DNA from: CAYMZZ01 sp046297935
GTDB taxonomy: Bacteria; Bacteroidota; Bacteroidia; Chitinophagales; Chitinophagaceae
Reading direction: 5' to 3'
DNA length: 64,000 bases
Assembly: GCA_046297935.1 (NCBI GenBank)
Contig: JBKBHA010000015.1
Span: 1-64,000 of the forward strand
The notes below the pieces were generated by a model. The model was not told the DNA's origin and made no database searches. It saw only the letters and a program-made list of their open reading frames with translations. Positions 54,948 to 63,465 of this stretch are shown piece after piece (within the stretch, counting starts at the first letter, position 1; the number at the start of each line of letters is the position of its first letter). Both the position numbers and the translations under genes were made by a program.

Positions 54948-55892
54948 ATGAATAAAGTAGAAGGACTTATTGCAGCGAGTTTTTGTGGGTATCGGAAAGA
55001 CGGATCGGTAGATCTCGATGTCATTCCGGTATTGGTAGAAAAGCTAATTGACGACGGTGTTAAAGGCATTTTCATCTGTGGCACTAATGGAGAAGGCCCC
55101 AACCTGACCATTAACGAGCGACAGCAGATTGCCGAAACCTATATAAAGGCCGTAGATAAGCGCGTACTCGCGTTTGTTCACGTGGGGCATAGTTCGATTA
55201 ACGAATCGAAAAAGCTCGCTATCCATGCGGCACAGGCTGGCGCAGACGCTATTTCGTCTGTGGCGGCTTTCTACTTTAAACCTACCGGCGTGGATAATCT
55301 GGTGGAATGCATGGCCGAAATTGCCAATGCTGCTCCGGACCTTCCTTTTTATTACTATCATATTCCGGCACTAACAGGTATTGCCATCGACATGATTTCG
55401 TTTTTGTCGATCGCAGAGCAGCAAATTCCCAATCTGGCCGGCATCAAGTACACGTCGGCTACAATTCATGAATATCAATCCTGTCTTCACTATAAAAATG
55501 GGCGTTTCGATATTCTGTATGGTTATGACGAGTTGCTGTTACCCGCATTATCCGTTGGCGCCAAAGGTGCTATTGGAAGTACCTACACTTTCGCGGCACC
55601 ACTTTATCAGCGCGTCATCGATGCCTATAGAAATGGTGACCAGGCCGAAGCGCAACACTGGCAGTACCAGGCGGTGGAAATGATTCGTTGCCTGGCTCAT
55701 TTTCCACCTATTCCGGCGCAACGGGCCATCATGCGCATGCTCGGCATTGATCTGGGAAACTGTCGATTACCGCTTAAGCCATTGAACGACCAACAATATG
55801 AGGAACTGCAAACAATGCTTCAGCGAATCGATTTTTTTAATACAATAAATAAGATTGCGCCAAGGTCACCTGAAGTGAAGCAAAGATTATAA
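54948..55892 (+). CDS. nanA: N-acetylneuraminate lyase (DHDPS family)
   Basis: 314 residues, class I aldolase TIM barrel. Carboxylate-binding GTNGEGP, catalytic Tyr137 before HIP (YYYHIPALTG) and Schiff-base Lys167 in GIKYTS are as in the E. coli lyase (Tyr137, Lys165). Cleaves N-acetylneuraminate to N-acetylmannosamine and pyruvate in the cytoplasm. The position behind two sialidase genes supports the lyase over dihydrodipicolinate synthase. ATG 54948 was preferred to TTG 54933. No N-acetylmannosamine epimerase or kinase gene is in the window. Confidence 0.9.
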   Translation: MNKVEGLIAASFCGYRKDGSVDLDVIPVLVEKLIDDGVKGIFICGTNGEGPNLTINERQQIAETYIKAVDKRVLAFVHVGHSSINESKKLAIHAAQAGADAISSVAAFYFKPTGVDNLVECMAEIANAAPDLPFYYYHIPALTGIAIDMISFLSIAEQQIPNLAGIKYTSATIHEYQSCLHYKNGRFDILYGYDELLLPALSVGAKGAIGSTYTFAAPLYQRVIDAYRNGDQAEAQHWQYQAVEMIRCLAHFPPIPAQRAIMRMLGIDLGNCRLPLKPLNDQQYEELQTMLQRIDFFNTINKIAPRSPEVKQRL

Positions 55893-55955
55893 GAGACCAG
55901 GCAACCCGGACGGATCGCTTTTTTCCCTATTTTCATCCTCTACAAAGTAGAACCC

Positions 55956-57416
55956 ATGAAAAAAGCGATTCTGTTCACTTTCTCCCTCCTAACAGTTGCG
56001 GTAATATTTGCCCAGGTAAAACCGGCATGGCAAAATATATTTCAGCAAATCAACACTGAAGTACAGAATAATTCGAAAGCTTATAGCACGTTGAAATATG
56101 CCACCAGCAGCATCGGGCATCGACTAACTGGCTCACCCAACGGCGAGAAGGCAGAAACTTATGCATACGACCTCTTGAAAAGCTATGGCTTTACCGATAT
56201 CCGGTATCAGCCGTTTGAGGTGGAAAGCTGGTCGCGCGGTGAATTGCAGACCCAAGTTGGCGCCAGTTTCCAGATGCTTCAGCCGGTCAAATCGGTAGCA
56301 CTCGCGCATTCTCCTGTTAAAGTTGACCTGAAGGCCGAGCTGGTGGATATGGGCAATGGACTCGAAAGCGACTATCTGGCCCGACCTGGTGTTGTTAAAA
56401 ACAAGATCGCCCTGGTATATCTGGGCCTGCTGCCGGGCACTACAGGCCAAAGTCTGCACAGGTCTGAAAAAACCGCGCTTGCAATCAAGTACGGTGCCAG
56501 CGGAATTGTAGTGATCAATACGGTAGATGGCGGCACGCTTTTAACCGGTACCGCCTCTGTTACTGGCAAGCTGATTCCGATTCCGGCGATCTGTATTGGC
56601 AAAGAAGATGGTTTTCGGCTCAAGGAATCGCTCAAATCAGGTACACAATACATGCATATCAGCATGACTAATTTTTCGGGCCTCATCAAAGCCCGCAATG
56701 TAATTGCCACCATTAAAGGTCGCAGTAAGCCAAACGAAAAGGTAATAGTTGGCGGGCACCTTGACAGCTGGGATCTGGCCACTGGAGCGATCGATAATGG
56801 CATTGGTTCATTTTCGGTGCTGGATATGGCTCGCACCTTTCAGATATTAGAACTGCGGCCCGAACGAACCGTGGAGTTTGTGATGTTCATGGGTGAAGAA
56901 CAGGGTCTGCTGGGCTCGAAAGCGTATGTAAAAGAAGCTATCAAAAACGGGACGATTGATCAGATCCGTTATATGCTGAACTACGATATGACCGGCGATG
57001 TGCGGGGCTATTCCTCGTCGATGCCCCAGGCCAAAGAATTATTTCAGGCGATTGGTCAGATGGCTCAGCAAATCGATACTGTTTTCAACAATAGCTTTGC
57101 CAGCAGGGCCGGGCTGCATAGCGACCATCAGCCTTTTATGCTGCAGGGTATACCAGTAGGTGGCGGCGGCGGCCGCGGGGCTGGCAACGGCCCGGCTGGC
57201 TGTTACCATGCCGACTGCGATGATTTTGAACTCGTCAACAGTGTACAGGGACTGAAGAATACTGTCCGTTTTTCGTCCATGCTTTTGTATGGCCTGGCCG
57301 ATAGCGAGGAGCTGCCGGTGAAAAAGCTTTCAGATACCGAAACCCGCGACTTCCTGCTTAACCACAATCTCAAAGAACCACTCGTGCTGGAAGGTGAGTG
57401 GCGTTGGATTGACTAG
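55956..57416 (+). CDS. M28 family zinc metallopeptidase with PA domain
   Basis: 486 residues. Signal peptide (1-20, ending FAQ). A protease-associated domain (about 130-245) interrupts the peptidase. Two-zinc site: His and Asp in GGHLDSWD and AIDNGIG, catalytic and ligand Glu in GEEQGLLG, Asp in YDMTGD, and His in CYHADCDDFE. A run of Gly (GGGGGRGAGNG) precedes the last ligand. Aminopeptidase or carboxypeptidase Q-like, periplasmic. It follows nanA by 63 bases but is not obviously part of sialate use. Confidence 0.92.
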   Translation: MKKAILFTFSLLTVAVIFAQVKPAWQNIFQQINTEVQNNSKAYSTLKYATSSIGHRLTGSPNGEKAETYAYDLLKSYGFTDIRYQPFEVESWSRGELQTQVGASFQMLQPVKSVALAHSPVKVDLKAELVDMGNGLESDYLARPGVVKNKIALVYLGLLPGTTGQSLHRSEKTALAIKYGASGIVVINTVDGGTLLTGTASVTGKLIPIPAICIGKEDGFRLKESLKSGTQYMHISMTNFSGLIKARNVIATIKGRSKPNEKVIVGGHLDSWDLATGAIDNGIGSFSVLDMARTFQILELRPERTVEFVMFMGEEQGLLGSKAYVKEAIKNGTIDQIRYMLNYDMTGDVRGYSSSMPQAKELFQAIGQMAQQIDTVFNNSFASRAGLHSDHQPFMLQGIPVGGGGGRGAGNGPAGCYHADCDDFELVNSVQGLKNTVRFSSMLLYGLADSEELPVKKLSDTETRDFLLNHNLKEPLVLEGEWRWID

Positions 57417-57417
57417 C

Positions 57418-57534
57418 TGGCCGCTGGTTAATCGAAACGCCATTAAGGCCGATTTTGCAAACGCCAACGCCAAACTCAAGCAGTTCGCTGCCAGAGTCAA
57501 TATTTACAAGGCCCTGGGTGGAGGATGGAAGTGA
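57418..57534 (+). pseudogene. Remnant of a TolC-like RND outer membrane factor gene
   Basis: 38 codons plus stop, beginning one base after the M28 stop. The first part reads WPLVNRNAIKADFANANA, typical of the middle of NodT/CusC-type outer membrane factors in Bacteroidota; it then runs directly into LKQFAARVNIYKALGGGWK and stop, and LYKALGGGW is the standard C-terminal end of this family (as near the end of OprM). About 100 residues that normally lie between them are missing, so this is the tail of a gene with both a 5' loss and an internal in-frame deletion. No start or RND pump gene remains nearby. Confidence 0.72.
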
Positions 57535-57540
57535 GGAGAG

Positions 57541-57633
57541 TTTAGTTGTTGAATTGTTGAATTGTTGAATTGTTGAGTTGTTGAGTTGTTGAGTTGTTCG
57601 GATGTTGAGTTGTTGAGTTGTTGGGTTGTTGAT
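57541..57633. repeat. TTGTTGAGTTG short-period array
   Basis: About 93 bases of GTTGAATT/GTTGAGTT units. Its complement is the CAACAACTCAAC type seen at 18768-18820 and 30041-30110, but here it lies between convergent 3' ends rather than in a leader. Confidence 0.85.
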
Positions 57634-57641
57634 GTATTAAT

Positions 57642-57783
57642 CTGCGAAAATCTGTGTAAAAATCTGTGTAAATCTGCGGGAACAGAAAAACATTTCGTGA
57701 AGGTAAATTGCATACAGGGCAACAGTTCTGTTCCCGCAGATTTACACAGATTTTTACACAGATTTTTGCACAGATTTTCGCAG
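57642..57783. repeat. Large inverted-repeat element of CTGTTCCCGCAGATTT type
   Basis: Left arm 57642-57685 (44 bases) and right arm 57728-57783 (56 bases) are reverse complements except that the right arm has one extra 12-base unit of the TCTGTGTAAAAA type. The arms enclose 42 bases and can form a long hairpin. Each arm ends in CTGCGGGAACAG/CTGTTCCCGCAG. A solo copy of the end, CTGTTCCCGCAGATTT, is at 30723-30738. No coding capacity. With the array beside it, this fills the 394-base gap between the M28 and mlaD genes apart from the remnant. Confidence 0.88.
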
Positions 57784-57810
57784 AAATGCAACCCAACTTG
57801 CGAACAAAAT

Positions 57811-58800
57811 TCAACGATTAGATGCTTCCCGTGCCCTCCTCTCCTGCTTTCTAAAATAGCCTCGCAGCAGGAAATTATGTTTAAGTGCTTCTATAACTTC
57901 ATTGAAACCTTCGGTGCCCTGGCGAAGGTTTTCCATGGTCCTGGTCAGGTTATTGGCTAAAGCGGTATCGTTCAGAAGCGCATTGGCAGTGCCGGGGCCA
58001 TGTTGCAGATCATCATCTACTTTTTGAGCTAACTGGCGCAATTGGTTCGCCAGTGAATCGGCATCCTCTCCTACCCGACCAATTTTATCTATAGCAGCCT
58101 GCAGCTCTATCGCTATCGTGCTGTCGGCAATGATGCGCCCCAGTGAGCCTTTGCCCTGTTTGATATCAGCAAGGATACCCTCAAGATAACCGACTCCGTC
58201 ATTCGCTCGTGCAGTAGCCACGCGTATATTTTTGACCGACTGCTTTATATCAGGAGCCAGTTGTTCGTCGTCGAGTAGCTGCCAGAGCGCCTTGCTGTTG
58301 TTGATGCGGGTCACGGTTTGTTTAAGCTGATCGGCAATGAAGGCAATATCATTATTAGTTTTAGAAAGCGTTTGCCACATATCGTCCATTCCGGTCTTTT
58401 TATCAACCGGTAGCTCATCATTTTCTTCCACCAGCGGTGCGTCGCCCCGAACCGGGGATATGTTCAGCACTTTGTTTCCCATGATACCTTCTGTACCAAT
58501 GGATGCAACCGCATTTTTCCGAATAACTTTGAGCATTCGGGTCTCAATATGCATGGTAACCTCAATGCTGGTGTCGTTCACGATACTGACTGATTTCACC
58601 GTTCCAACCTGTATGCCTGCATAGCGGACATTGTTTCCCGACGAAAGGCCCTGTACATTTTCAAACCTTACCCTCAATTTGAAATTGGATCCAAAAAGGC
58701 TGTCATTTCTGCCGATCATGTATAGCAGCAGAATCAGGAAAAGCAGTCCTGCCAGCACAAATACACCCAGTTTAACGTTTGAAATAGTTCTTTTGGCCAT
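57811..58800 (-). CDS. mlaD: MlaD-like MCE-domain lipid transport protein
   Basis: 329 residues. One N-terminal membrane anchor (about 9-28, LGVFVLAGLLFLILLLYMIG), an MCE domain (about 40-118: LRVRFENVQGLSSGNNVRYAGIQVGTV, GTEGIMGNKVLNI), then a long helical, coiled-coil-like region to the end. Substrate-binding part of an ABC system moving phospholipids between the membranes. ATG 58800 chosen over a TTG 12 bases upstream. Transcribed with the ATPase and permease genes, last of the three. Confidence 0.9.
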   Translation of the reverse strand: MAKRTISNVKLGVFVLAGLLFLILLLYMIGRNDSLFGSNFKLRVRFENVQGLSSGNNVRYAGIQVGTVKSVSIVNDTSIEVTMHIETRMLKVIRKNAVASIGTEGIMGNKVLNISPVRGDAPLVEENDELPVDKKTGMDDMWQTLSKTNNDIAFIADQLKQTVTRINNSKALWQLLDDEQLAPDIKQSVKNIRVATARANDGVGYLEGILADIKQGKGSLGRIIADSTIAIELQAAIDKIGRVGEDADSLANQLRQLAQKVDDDLQHGPGTANALLNDTALANNLTRTMENLRQGTEGFNEVIEALKHNFLLRGYFRKQERRAREASNR

Positions 58801-58804
58801 ATAT

Positions 58805-59584
58805 CTATTCAAAAAATTCGCGAATTCGTTTATCCGAAGATTTTTTCAATTCGTCAAAACTGCCTTCTGCGTAGCATCTTCCATCAATTAGCATCACGAC
58901 CCTGTCGGCAGCCTCCCGCACACAGTTCATATCGTGTGAAATGATCAGCGCCGTAGCATTGTACTTCTGTTGTATTTCCAACATCAGGCCAATGATCTCA
59001 CGGGCAGTTATTGGATCGAGTCCTGTGGTTGGTTCGTCATACAATATGATCTCGGGCCTTAAGATCAGGGTACGTGCAAGGGCAATGCGTTTCCGCATGC
59101 CGCCGGAGAGCTCCGCAGGCATCATTTCCAGGGTATGACTCAATCCCACATCGTCCAGGGCCTGCTTTACACGTTGATTCACTTCCTCCAATTCAAAAGC
59201 GATGGCATGACGCCGCAACGGAAATTCCAGATTCTCGCGCACCGTCATTGAGTCATACAAGGCATTGCTTTGAAAAAGAAAACCAACTCTCATCCGAAGT
59301 TCATCCAGTTCGTCCGGATTCAAATCGGGTATCGAGTGTCCCAACACTTTCACCAGTCCGCTGTCTGGATGCAAAAGTCCGATCAGACATTTGATCAGCA
59401 CCGACTTGCCAGAGCCCGATTTACCCAACACCACCACTATTTCGCCCTTTTTTACTGAAAGACTAAAGTCATTCAGCACTTTATTGCTGCCAAAAGACTT
59501 AAACAGGTGTTCGATCTGTATTACAGCCGACTTATCTGACTCCACCGGTGTTGCCGCGGACAATATGTTGATCGATTCGTTCAT
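58805..59584 (-). CDS. mlaF: MlaF-like ABC transporter ATPase
   Basis: 259 residues. Walker A GKSGSGKSV, Q-loop FLFQSNALYDSMTV, signature LSGGMRKRIALARTL, Walker B IILYDEPTTGLDP, switch His in ISHDM. LSGGM(R/K)KR is characteristic of the Mla/Mce ATPase group. Its ATG overlaps the permease stop by one base and mlaD follows 4 bases behind, so the three are one operon. Confidence 0.94.
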   Translation of the reverse strand: MNESINILSAATPVESDKSAVIQIEHLFKSFGSNKVLNDFSLSVKKGEIVVVLGKSGSGKSVLIKCLIGLLHPDSGLVKVLGHSIPDLNPDELDELRMRVGFLFQSNALYDSMTVRENLEFPLRRHAIAFELEEVNQRVKQALDDVGLSHTLEMMPAELSGGMRKRIALARTLILRPEIILYDEPTTGLDPITAREIIGLMLEIQQKYNATALIISHDMNCVREAADRVVMLIDGRCYAEGSFDELKKSSDKRIREFFE

Positions 59585-60354
59585 TAATTTAATCCAAAAA
59601 TATCGGTTACCTGTACAGCGATAAGGTCGATGATAAAAATCAAAATAGATGAAAGCACAACAGCCGAATTCGCAGATCGGCCAACTCCTTCAGTCCCTTT
59701 GCGCGAAGTATACCCCTTGTAAGTACCTACAATTCCTACGGCGAAGCCAAAAAAGAACGACTTTACAAAAGCGGGAATTACATCCCCAAAACCCAGGTTA
59801 TCGAATACCTGGTTCCAGAAAAGCTCAAAGCTGGTGACGGCCCTGATATTCACACCGATCCAGGCCCCTAAAAGTGAAATAGCGTCGCCCAGCATCACCA
59901 GCACCGGCAGCATCAGTGTGGCTGCAAGTACCCTTGTAATCACCAGGTACTTGAACGGATTGGTTCCCGATACTTCCATCGCATCAATCTGTTCAGTCAC
60001 GCGCATTGATCCAAGTTCGGCTCCAATGCTGCTGCCAATTTTACCAGCAAAGATCAAAGCCGTAATAACCGGGCCAATTTCCCGAACGATGGCAATCCCC
60101 ACCATGGCCGGTAGCTGCGACTCCACGCCATAGTCTATCAGCGTGGGACGCAACTGCATGGTGAGAACAAGCCCCATGATAAAACCTGTTAGTGCTACGA
60201 GTGGCAGCGATTTGTAGCCGATCACAAAACACTGCCTGAAAAATTCAGCCGTCTCATAGCGAGGCCGGAACCAGTGGCTCAGAAATCGCCCGGTAAACCG
60301 GGCCATATCGCCAGCTTCAGCCAGCCAGCTCGAGGTTTTTTTAAGTTTAGCCAT
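59584..60354 (-). CDS. mlaE: MlaE-like ABC transporter permease
   Basis: 256 residues with five to six membrane segments. Family signatures: GFIMGLVLTMQL, VREIGPVITALIFAGKIGSSIGAELGSMRVTEQIDAMEVSG (the MlaE core), and FFGFAVGIVGTYKGYTSRKGTEGVGRSAN. Inner membrane channel part of the phospholipid transport system with the two following genes. First gene of the operon. Confidence 0.94.
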   Translation of the reverse strand: MAKLKKTSSWLAEAGDMARFTGRFLSHWFRPRYETAEFFRQCFVIGYKSLPLVALTGFIMGLVLTMQLRPTLIDYGVESQLPAMVGIAIVREIGPVITALIFAGKIGSSIGAELGSMRVTEQIDAMEVSGTNPFKYLVITRVLAATLMLPVLVMLGDAISLLGAWIGVNIRAVTSFELFWNQVFDNLGFGDVIPAFVKSFFFGFAVGIVGTYKGYTSRKGTEGVGRSANSAVVLSSILIFIIDLIAVQVTDIFGLN

Positions 60355-60592
60355 TTAAAACAGAATCCATTTTTCTGTTTCCGCGTACTTTCAGACAAGA
60401 TTTTTACAATTCAACCTGCGCCGATTTCCCCCTTATTGGGGATTGTCACTCTTACAGCACCAAAATACGTACCGTTCACCTATGCCAAACTGAACCAGGT
60501 CACCTAATCACCTGAAGCTGGTCATAAGAATCCACTTTGTTCAGGTTCTGTATATTTAGGGGGCATTAAGGCCCTGTTCCTAAAACTACAAG

Positions 60593-61738
60593 ATGAACCT
60601 CTTTTTCAAAAAAATTCTATTGTTTGCCTTTGCGTCCCTACTGATTGGTAGCTGCTTGGCGCAACGCAAAAAGGTCAGAAAGGAAATTCGGCAGCTAATG
60701 GAGAAATATGAGGCAGTAGGTCTGGGTGTAGCCGTGGTAAAAGATGGCAGGCTGAGTTTTACGGAATCTTTTGGATGGAAGGACCTCGACAAACGCGAAA
60801 AGCTGCATAAAGATGATATTTTCCGGATTGCCTCTATCTCTAAATCTTTTTCCGCCACGGCAATTCAACAACTGGCCGAAGCAGGCAAACTGTCGCTTGA
60901 CGACGATATCAGCCGGCTGGTAGGATTTACCGTCAGAAACCCTTCCTTTCCTAACGATGTAATCACTTTGCGCATGTTGCTGTCGCATACATCCAGCATC
61001 AACGATAGCCAGGGCTATTTCAGTCTCGACTCAATTAATCCTGCCAAAACACCCAACTGGACCAGGTGTTACAATAATTATCGCCCGGGACAACAATATC
61101 AGTATTGTAATCTCAACTTTAACATGATTGGAGCAGTGATTGAACGTACCAGTGGTGAGCGGTTTGACATTTATATAAGGCACCATATCCTCGATCCTTT
61201 GCAGCTATATGGCGGCTATTGTATCGATTCGCTCGATGCCAGTCGTTTCGCCACTATCTATGAGTACAATGCTTCAGAAAAAAAATTTAACGCGGCACCA
61301 AATGCTTATCATCCCCGGCGCGACGAGCTTTCCAGCTATGTACGTGGGTACTCAACACCCGTCTTTTCCCCAACGGGTGGCATGAAAATATCTGCACCCG
61401 ATCTGGCCAGGTACATGACCATGCATATGAATTTGGGAGCAGCTAATGGGGTACGCATCATCCAGGAAGAAAGCGCCCGACAAATGCAAAAACCGGTGTT
61501 GGAATCCGCTCAGTATGGACTCGCCCTCACGACAACGTCCGAGTTTATACCAGGCCAAAAGTTGATAGGTCATACCGGATCCGCCTATGGTCTGCATAGC
61601 GTCATGTTATTTAGTCCTGATGAAAAATGGGGAATGGTATTGATCTGCAATGGAAGTAAGGCTGGGTATAATAACGGCTTTCAGGAGTTGTTGAAAAAAG
61701 CTGGAGAAATTTTATATCGCCGTCTGATAGATCGCTAA
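60593..61738 (+). CDS. Class C beta-lactamase-like serine hydrolase
   Basis: 381 residues. Signal with a lipobox-like LIGSC at 17-21. Active-site motifs of the family: SISK (Ser81, Lys84), YCN (in QYQYCNLNF) and HTG (GHTGSAYG). Serine hydrolases of this type include esterases and D-aminopeptidases; true beta-lactamase activity is not implied. Transcribed alone, divergent from the mla operon across 238 bases which contain no further feature I can support. Confidence 0.9.
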   Translation: MNLFFKKILLFAFASLLIGSCLAQRKKVRKEIRQLMEKYEAVGLGVAVVKDGRLSFTESFGWKDLDKREKLHKDDIFRIASISKSFSATAIQQLAEAGKLSLDDDISRLVGFTVRNPSFPNDVITLRMLLSHTSSINDSQGYFSLDSINPAKTPNWTRCYNNYRPGQQYQYCNLNFNMIGAVIERTSGERFDIYIRHHILDPLQLYGGYCIDSLDASRFATIYEYNASEKKFNAAPNAYHPRRDELSSYVRGYSTPVFSPTGGMKISAPDLARYMTMHMNLGAANGVRIIQEESARQMQKPVLESAQYGLALTTTSEFIPGQKLIGHTGSAYGLHSVMLFSPDEKWGMVLICNGSKAGYNNGFQELLKKAGEILYRRLIDR

Positions 61739-61759
61739 ACCAGAACTGACCGCAATAAA

Positions 61760-62191
61760 TCAGGCAATATTCTCCGCTAAACCGATCAATAATCCTTCCG
61801 GCCCACGCATGTAACAAAGCCTGTAAATGTTCTCGTAGTTTACTACTTCAGCAACCAGGGTTGCACCCAAACGGCTCAAACGCTTAATTGTATCATCAAG
61901 GTCGGGCACATTAAACATCAACCGCAGGTACCCCAGTGAGTTAACAGGAGCCGTGCGATGGTCAACATCTGCCAGGGGTTCGATATAACGACAAATCTCT
62001 AACCGGTTATTGCCATCCGCAGTTGCCATCATTGCTATTTCAACACGTTGATTAGGCAGTCCGGTTACCCGCCCCGCCCACTCCTCTTCAATCATTCCCC
62101 GCCCTTCAAGCGTCAGCCCCAACTCTGCAAAAAAGGTAATCGCCGTGTCAAGTGAAGCCACCACGATGCCCATGTTATGAATCTTCGTCAT
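61760..62191 (-). CDS. VOC (glyoxalase/bleomycin resistance-like) family protein
   Basis: 143 residues, the length of a single VOC protein with two beta-alpha-beta-beta-beta modules. MTKIHNMGIVVASLDTAITFFAELGLTL is the typical start; possible metal ligands are His5, Glu in VEIAMM/RLEICRY, and Glu in GPEGLLIGL. Function cannot be specified. Convergent with the serine hydrolase, leaving 21 bases between the stops. Confidence 0.88.
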   Translation of the reverse strand: MTKIHNMGIVVASLDTAITFFAELGLTLEGRGMIEEEWAGRVTGLPNQRVEIAMMATADGNNRLEICRYIEPLADVDHRTAPVNSLGYLRLMFNVPDLDDTIKRLSRLGATLVAEVVNYENIYRLCYMRGPEGLLIGLAENIA

Positions 62192-62234
62192 AGAGTTTTT
62201 AAATAAATGAAATCGTTTAGTTCGTTTTCCTTCC

Positions 62235-63419
62235 TCATTGGTCTACTTTAAATTGCAACACCAGCATATCTACCAACTGAATCGACTTTTGAGCCTTTAA
62301 GCCATAACTATTGAGGCTCTTAAGCGTTGCAGACAGGCTGGATATATCAATTATAAAATCATAACTATCCTGGTTGTCTGAAGACAGTCGAAAAATCACT
62401 TTGTGTACCTTTTCCATTTCCTTCAGCACATCGGATATCGAAGTGTTAGTAAAAATCAATTTATCGCCTGCATCAGATTTTGATGAAAAGCTTTTGTCTG
62501 CTGCAGGTTCCAATAGCGATTCTTTCTCCACTTCCACATTGTACGTTTGCACCTCGCGTTTGGCAATTGATTTCTTCAGTTTAAGCTGATCTAGCATTTC
62601 CTGCTCCAATTTATCAAGTGAGGTCGCCGTCTGATTATTTCTGTATAAAAGATCGAATTTGGTTTGCTGCAACTCCATCGGCACCTCCACCCACACTTTG
62701 TTCAACACTTCCGCAAAAATTTCTGAAATGGTCATATACCCGATTCCATACATCCTTTTATTTAAGGCATTGAATGAACGTTCGGCAACTGTCGATTCTG
62801 TTAACTGGAAATAGTAACTGTTGCTTCTGTCCTTCAGCAGGTCGTTAAACGATTTGGCTTTTTTTGCTGAAGACGCTTTGGTTTCATTCAGAAAGCCAGA
62901 TTCAACGGGCTCATTTTTCAAAAATTTTTCCATTATAGCCTCGTTGAGTGCCATTGGTTCGCCTATCCATTTTATAGTCCCTTTGTTATCAATCAGCACA
63001 GTGAGTGGGTATACATCGAGCCCGGTACTGCCGTTTCCAAATTGAATTTGAGTTTTTTTAGACAGATCTGTCGCTACGATCGACTTGAAATTAATTCGCT
63101 TTAGCGCCGTCTTGATTTTATCTTCCGACTCATCTGTTATTGAAATAAAACGCAGGTCGTCGCGTTTGAAACGATCTTGCAGTTCATTCATATGGGGTAC
63201 TGCTGCAATACACGGACCACACCAGGTTGCCCAAAACTCAAGCACTATGAATTTGCCTTCCAGACTTTTGTTGTCGGGCACATTTGCAATCCAGTGAGAT
63301 ATGGTGATGGGCGGAGCCGGCTGATTTACCTTAATATTAGACTGGCTCCAGGCACAGCTCCAGCAAAAAAGTATCATAACAATGGAACTGAATGATCGGT
63401 GCAGATTCGCTTTATTCAT
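62235..63419 (-). CDS. TlpA-like thioredoxin-fold protein with long C-terminal extension
   Basis: 394 residues. Signal peptide (about 1-26, ending AWSQ). Thioredoxin-like domain (about 30-170) with the redox pair WCGPC (Cys67, Cys70) and the cis-Pro loop DVYPLTVLI. The second half (about 175-394) has no cysteine pair; its last 80 residues (LIFTNTSISDVLKEMEK, DFIIDISSL, LNSYGLKAQKS, MLVLQFKVDQ) resemble the DUF3738 or STN type. Periplasmic thiol-disulfide exchange is likely; the role of the extension is unknown. Confidence 0.82.
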   Translation of the reverse strand: MNKANLHRSFSSIVMILFCWSCAWSQSNIKVNQPAPPITISHWIANVPDNKSLEGKFIVLEFWATWCGPCIAAVPHMNELQDRFKRDDLRFISITDESEDKIKTALKRINFKSIVATDLSKKTQIQFGNGSTGLDVYPLTVLIDNKGTIKWIGEPMALNEAIMEKFLKNEPVESGFLNETKASSAKKAKSFNDLLKDRSNSYYFQLTESTVAERSFNALNKRMYGIGYMTISEIFAEVLNKVWVEVPMELQQTKFDLLYRNNQTATSLDKLEQEMLDQLKLKKSIAKREVQTYNVEVEKESLLEPAADKSFSSKSDAGDKLIFTNTSISDVLKEMEKVHKVIFRLSSDNQDSYDFIIDISSLSATLKSLNSYGLKAQKSIQLVDMLVLQFKVDQ

Positions 63420-63465
63420 CGCTGTGTTACTTTTTAAATTAACGTTCTTTGCTTGTCAGGAAGAA

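Noticed and set aside
54948..55892. Dihydrodipicolinate synthase (dapA)
   Set aside because: The family is the same, but Tyr137/Lys167 spacing and the position directly behind two sialidase genes favour N-acetylneuraminate lyase.
60593..61738. Antibiotic-resistance beta-lactamase
   Set aside because: SxxK, YxN and HTG are shared by many serine hydrolases; the HTG form and lack of other class C features do not support resistance activity.
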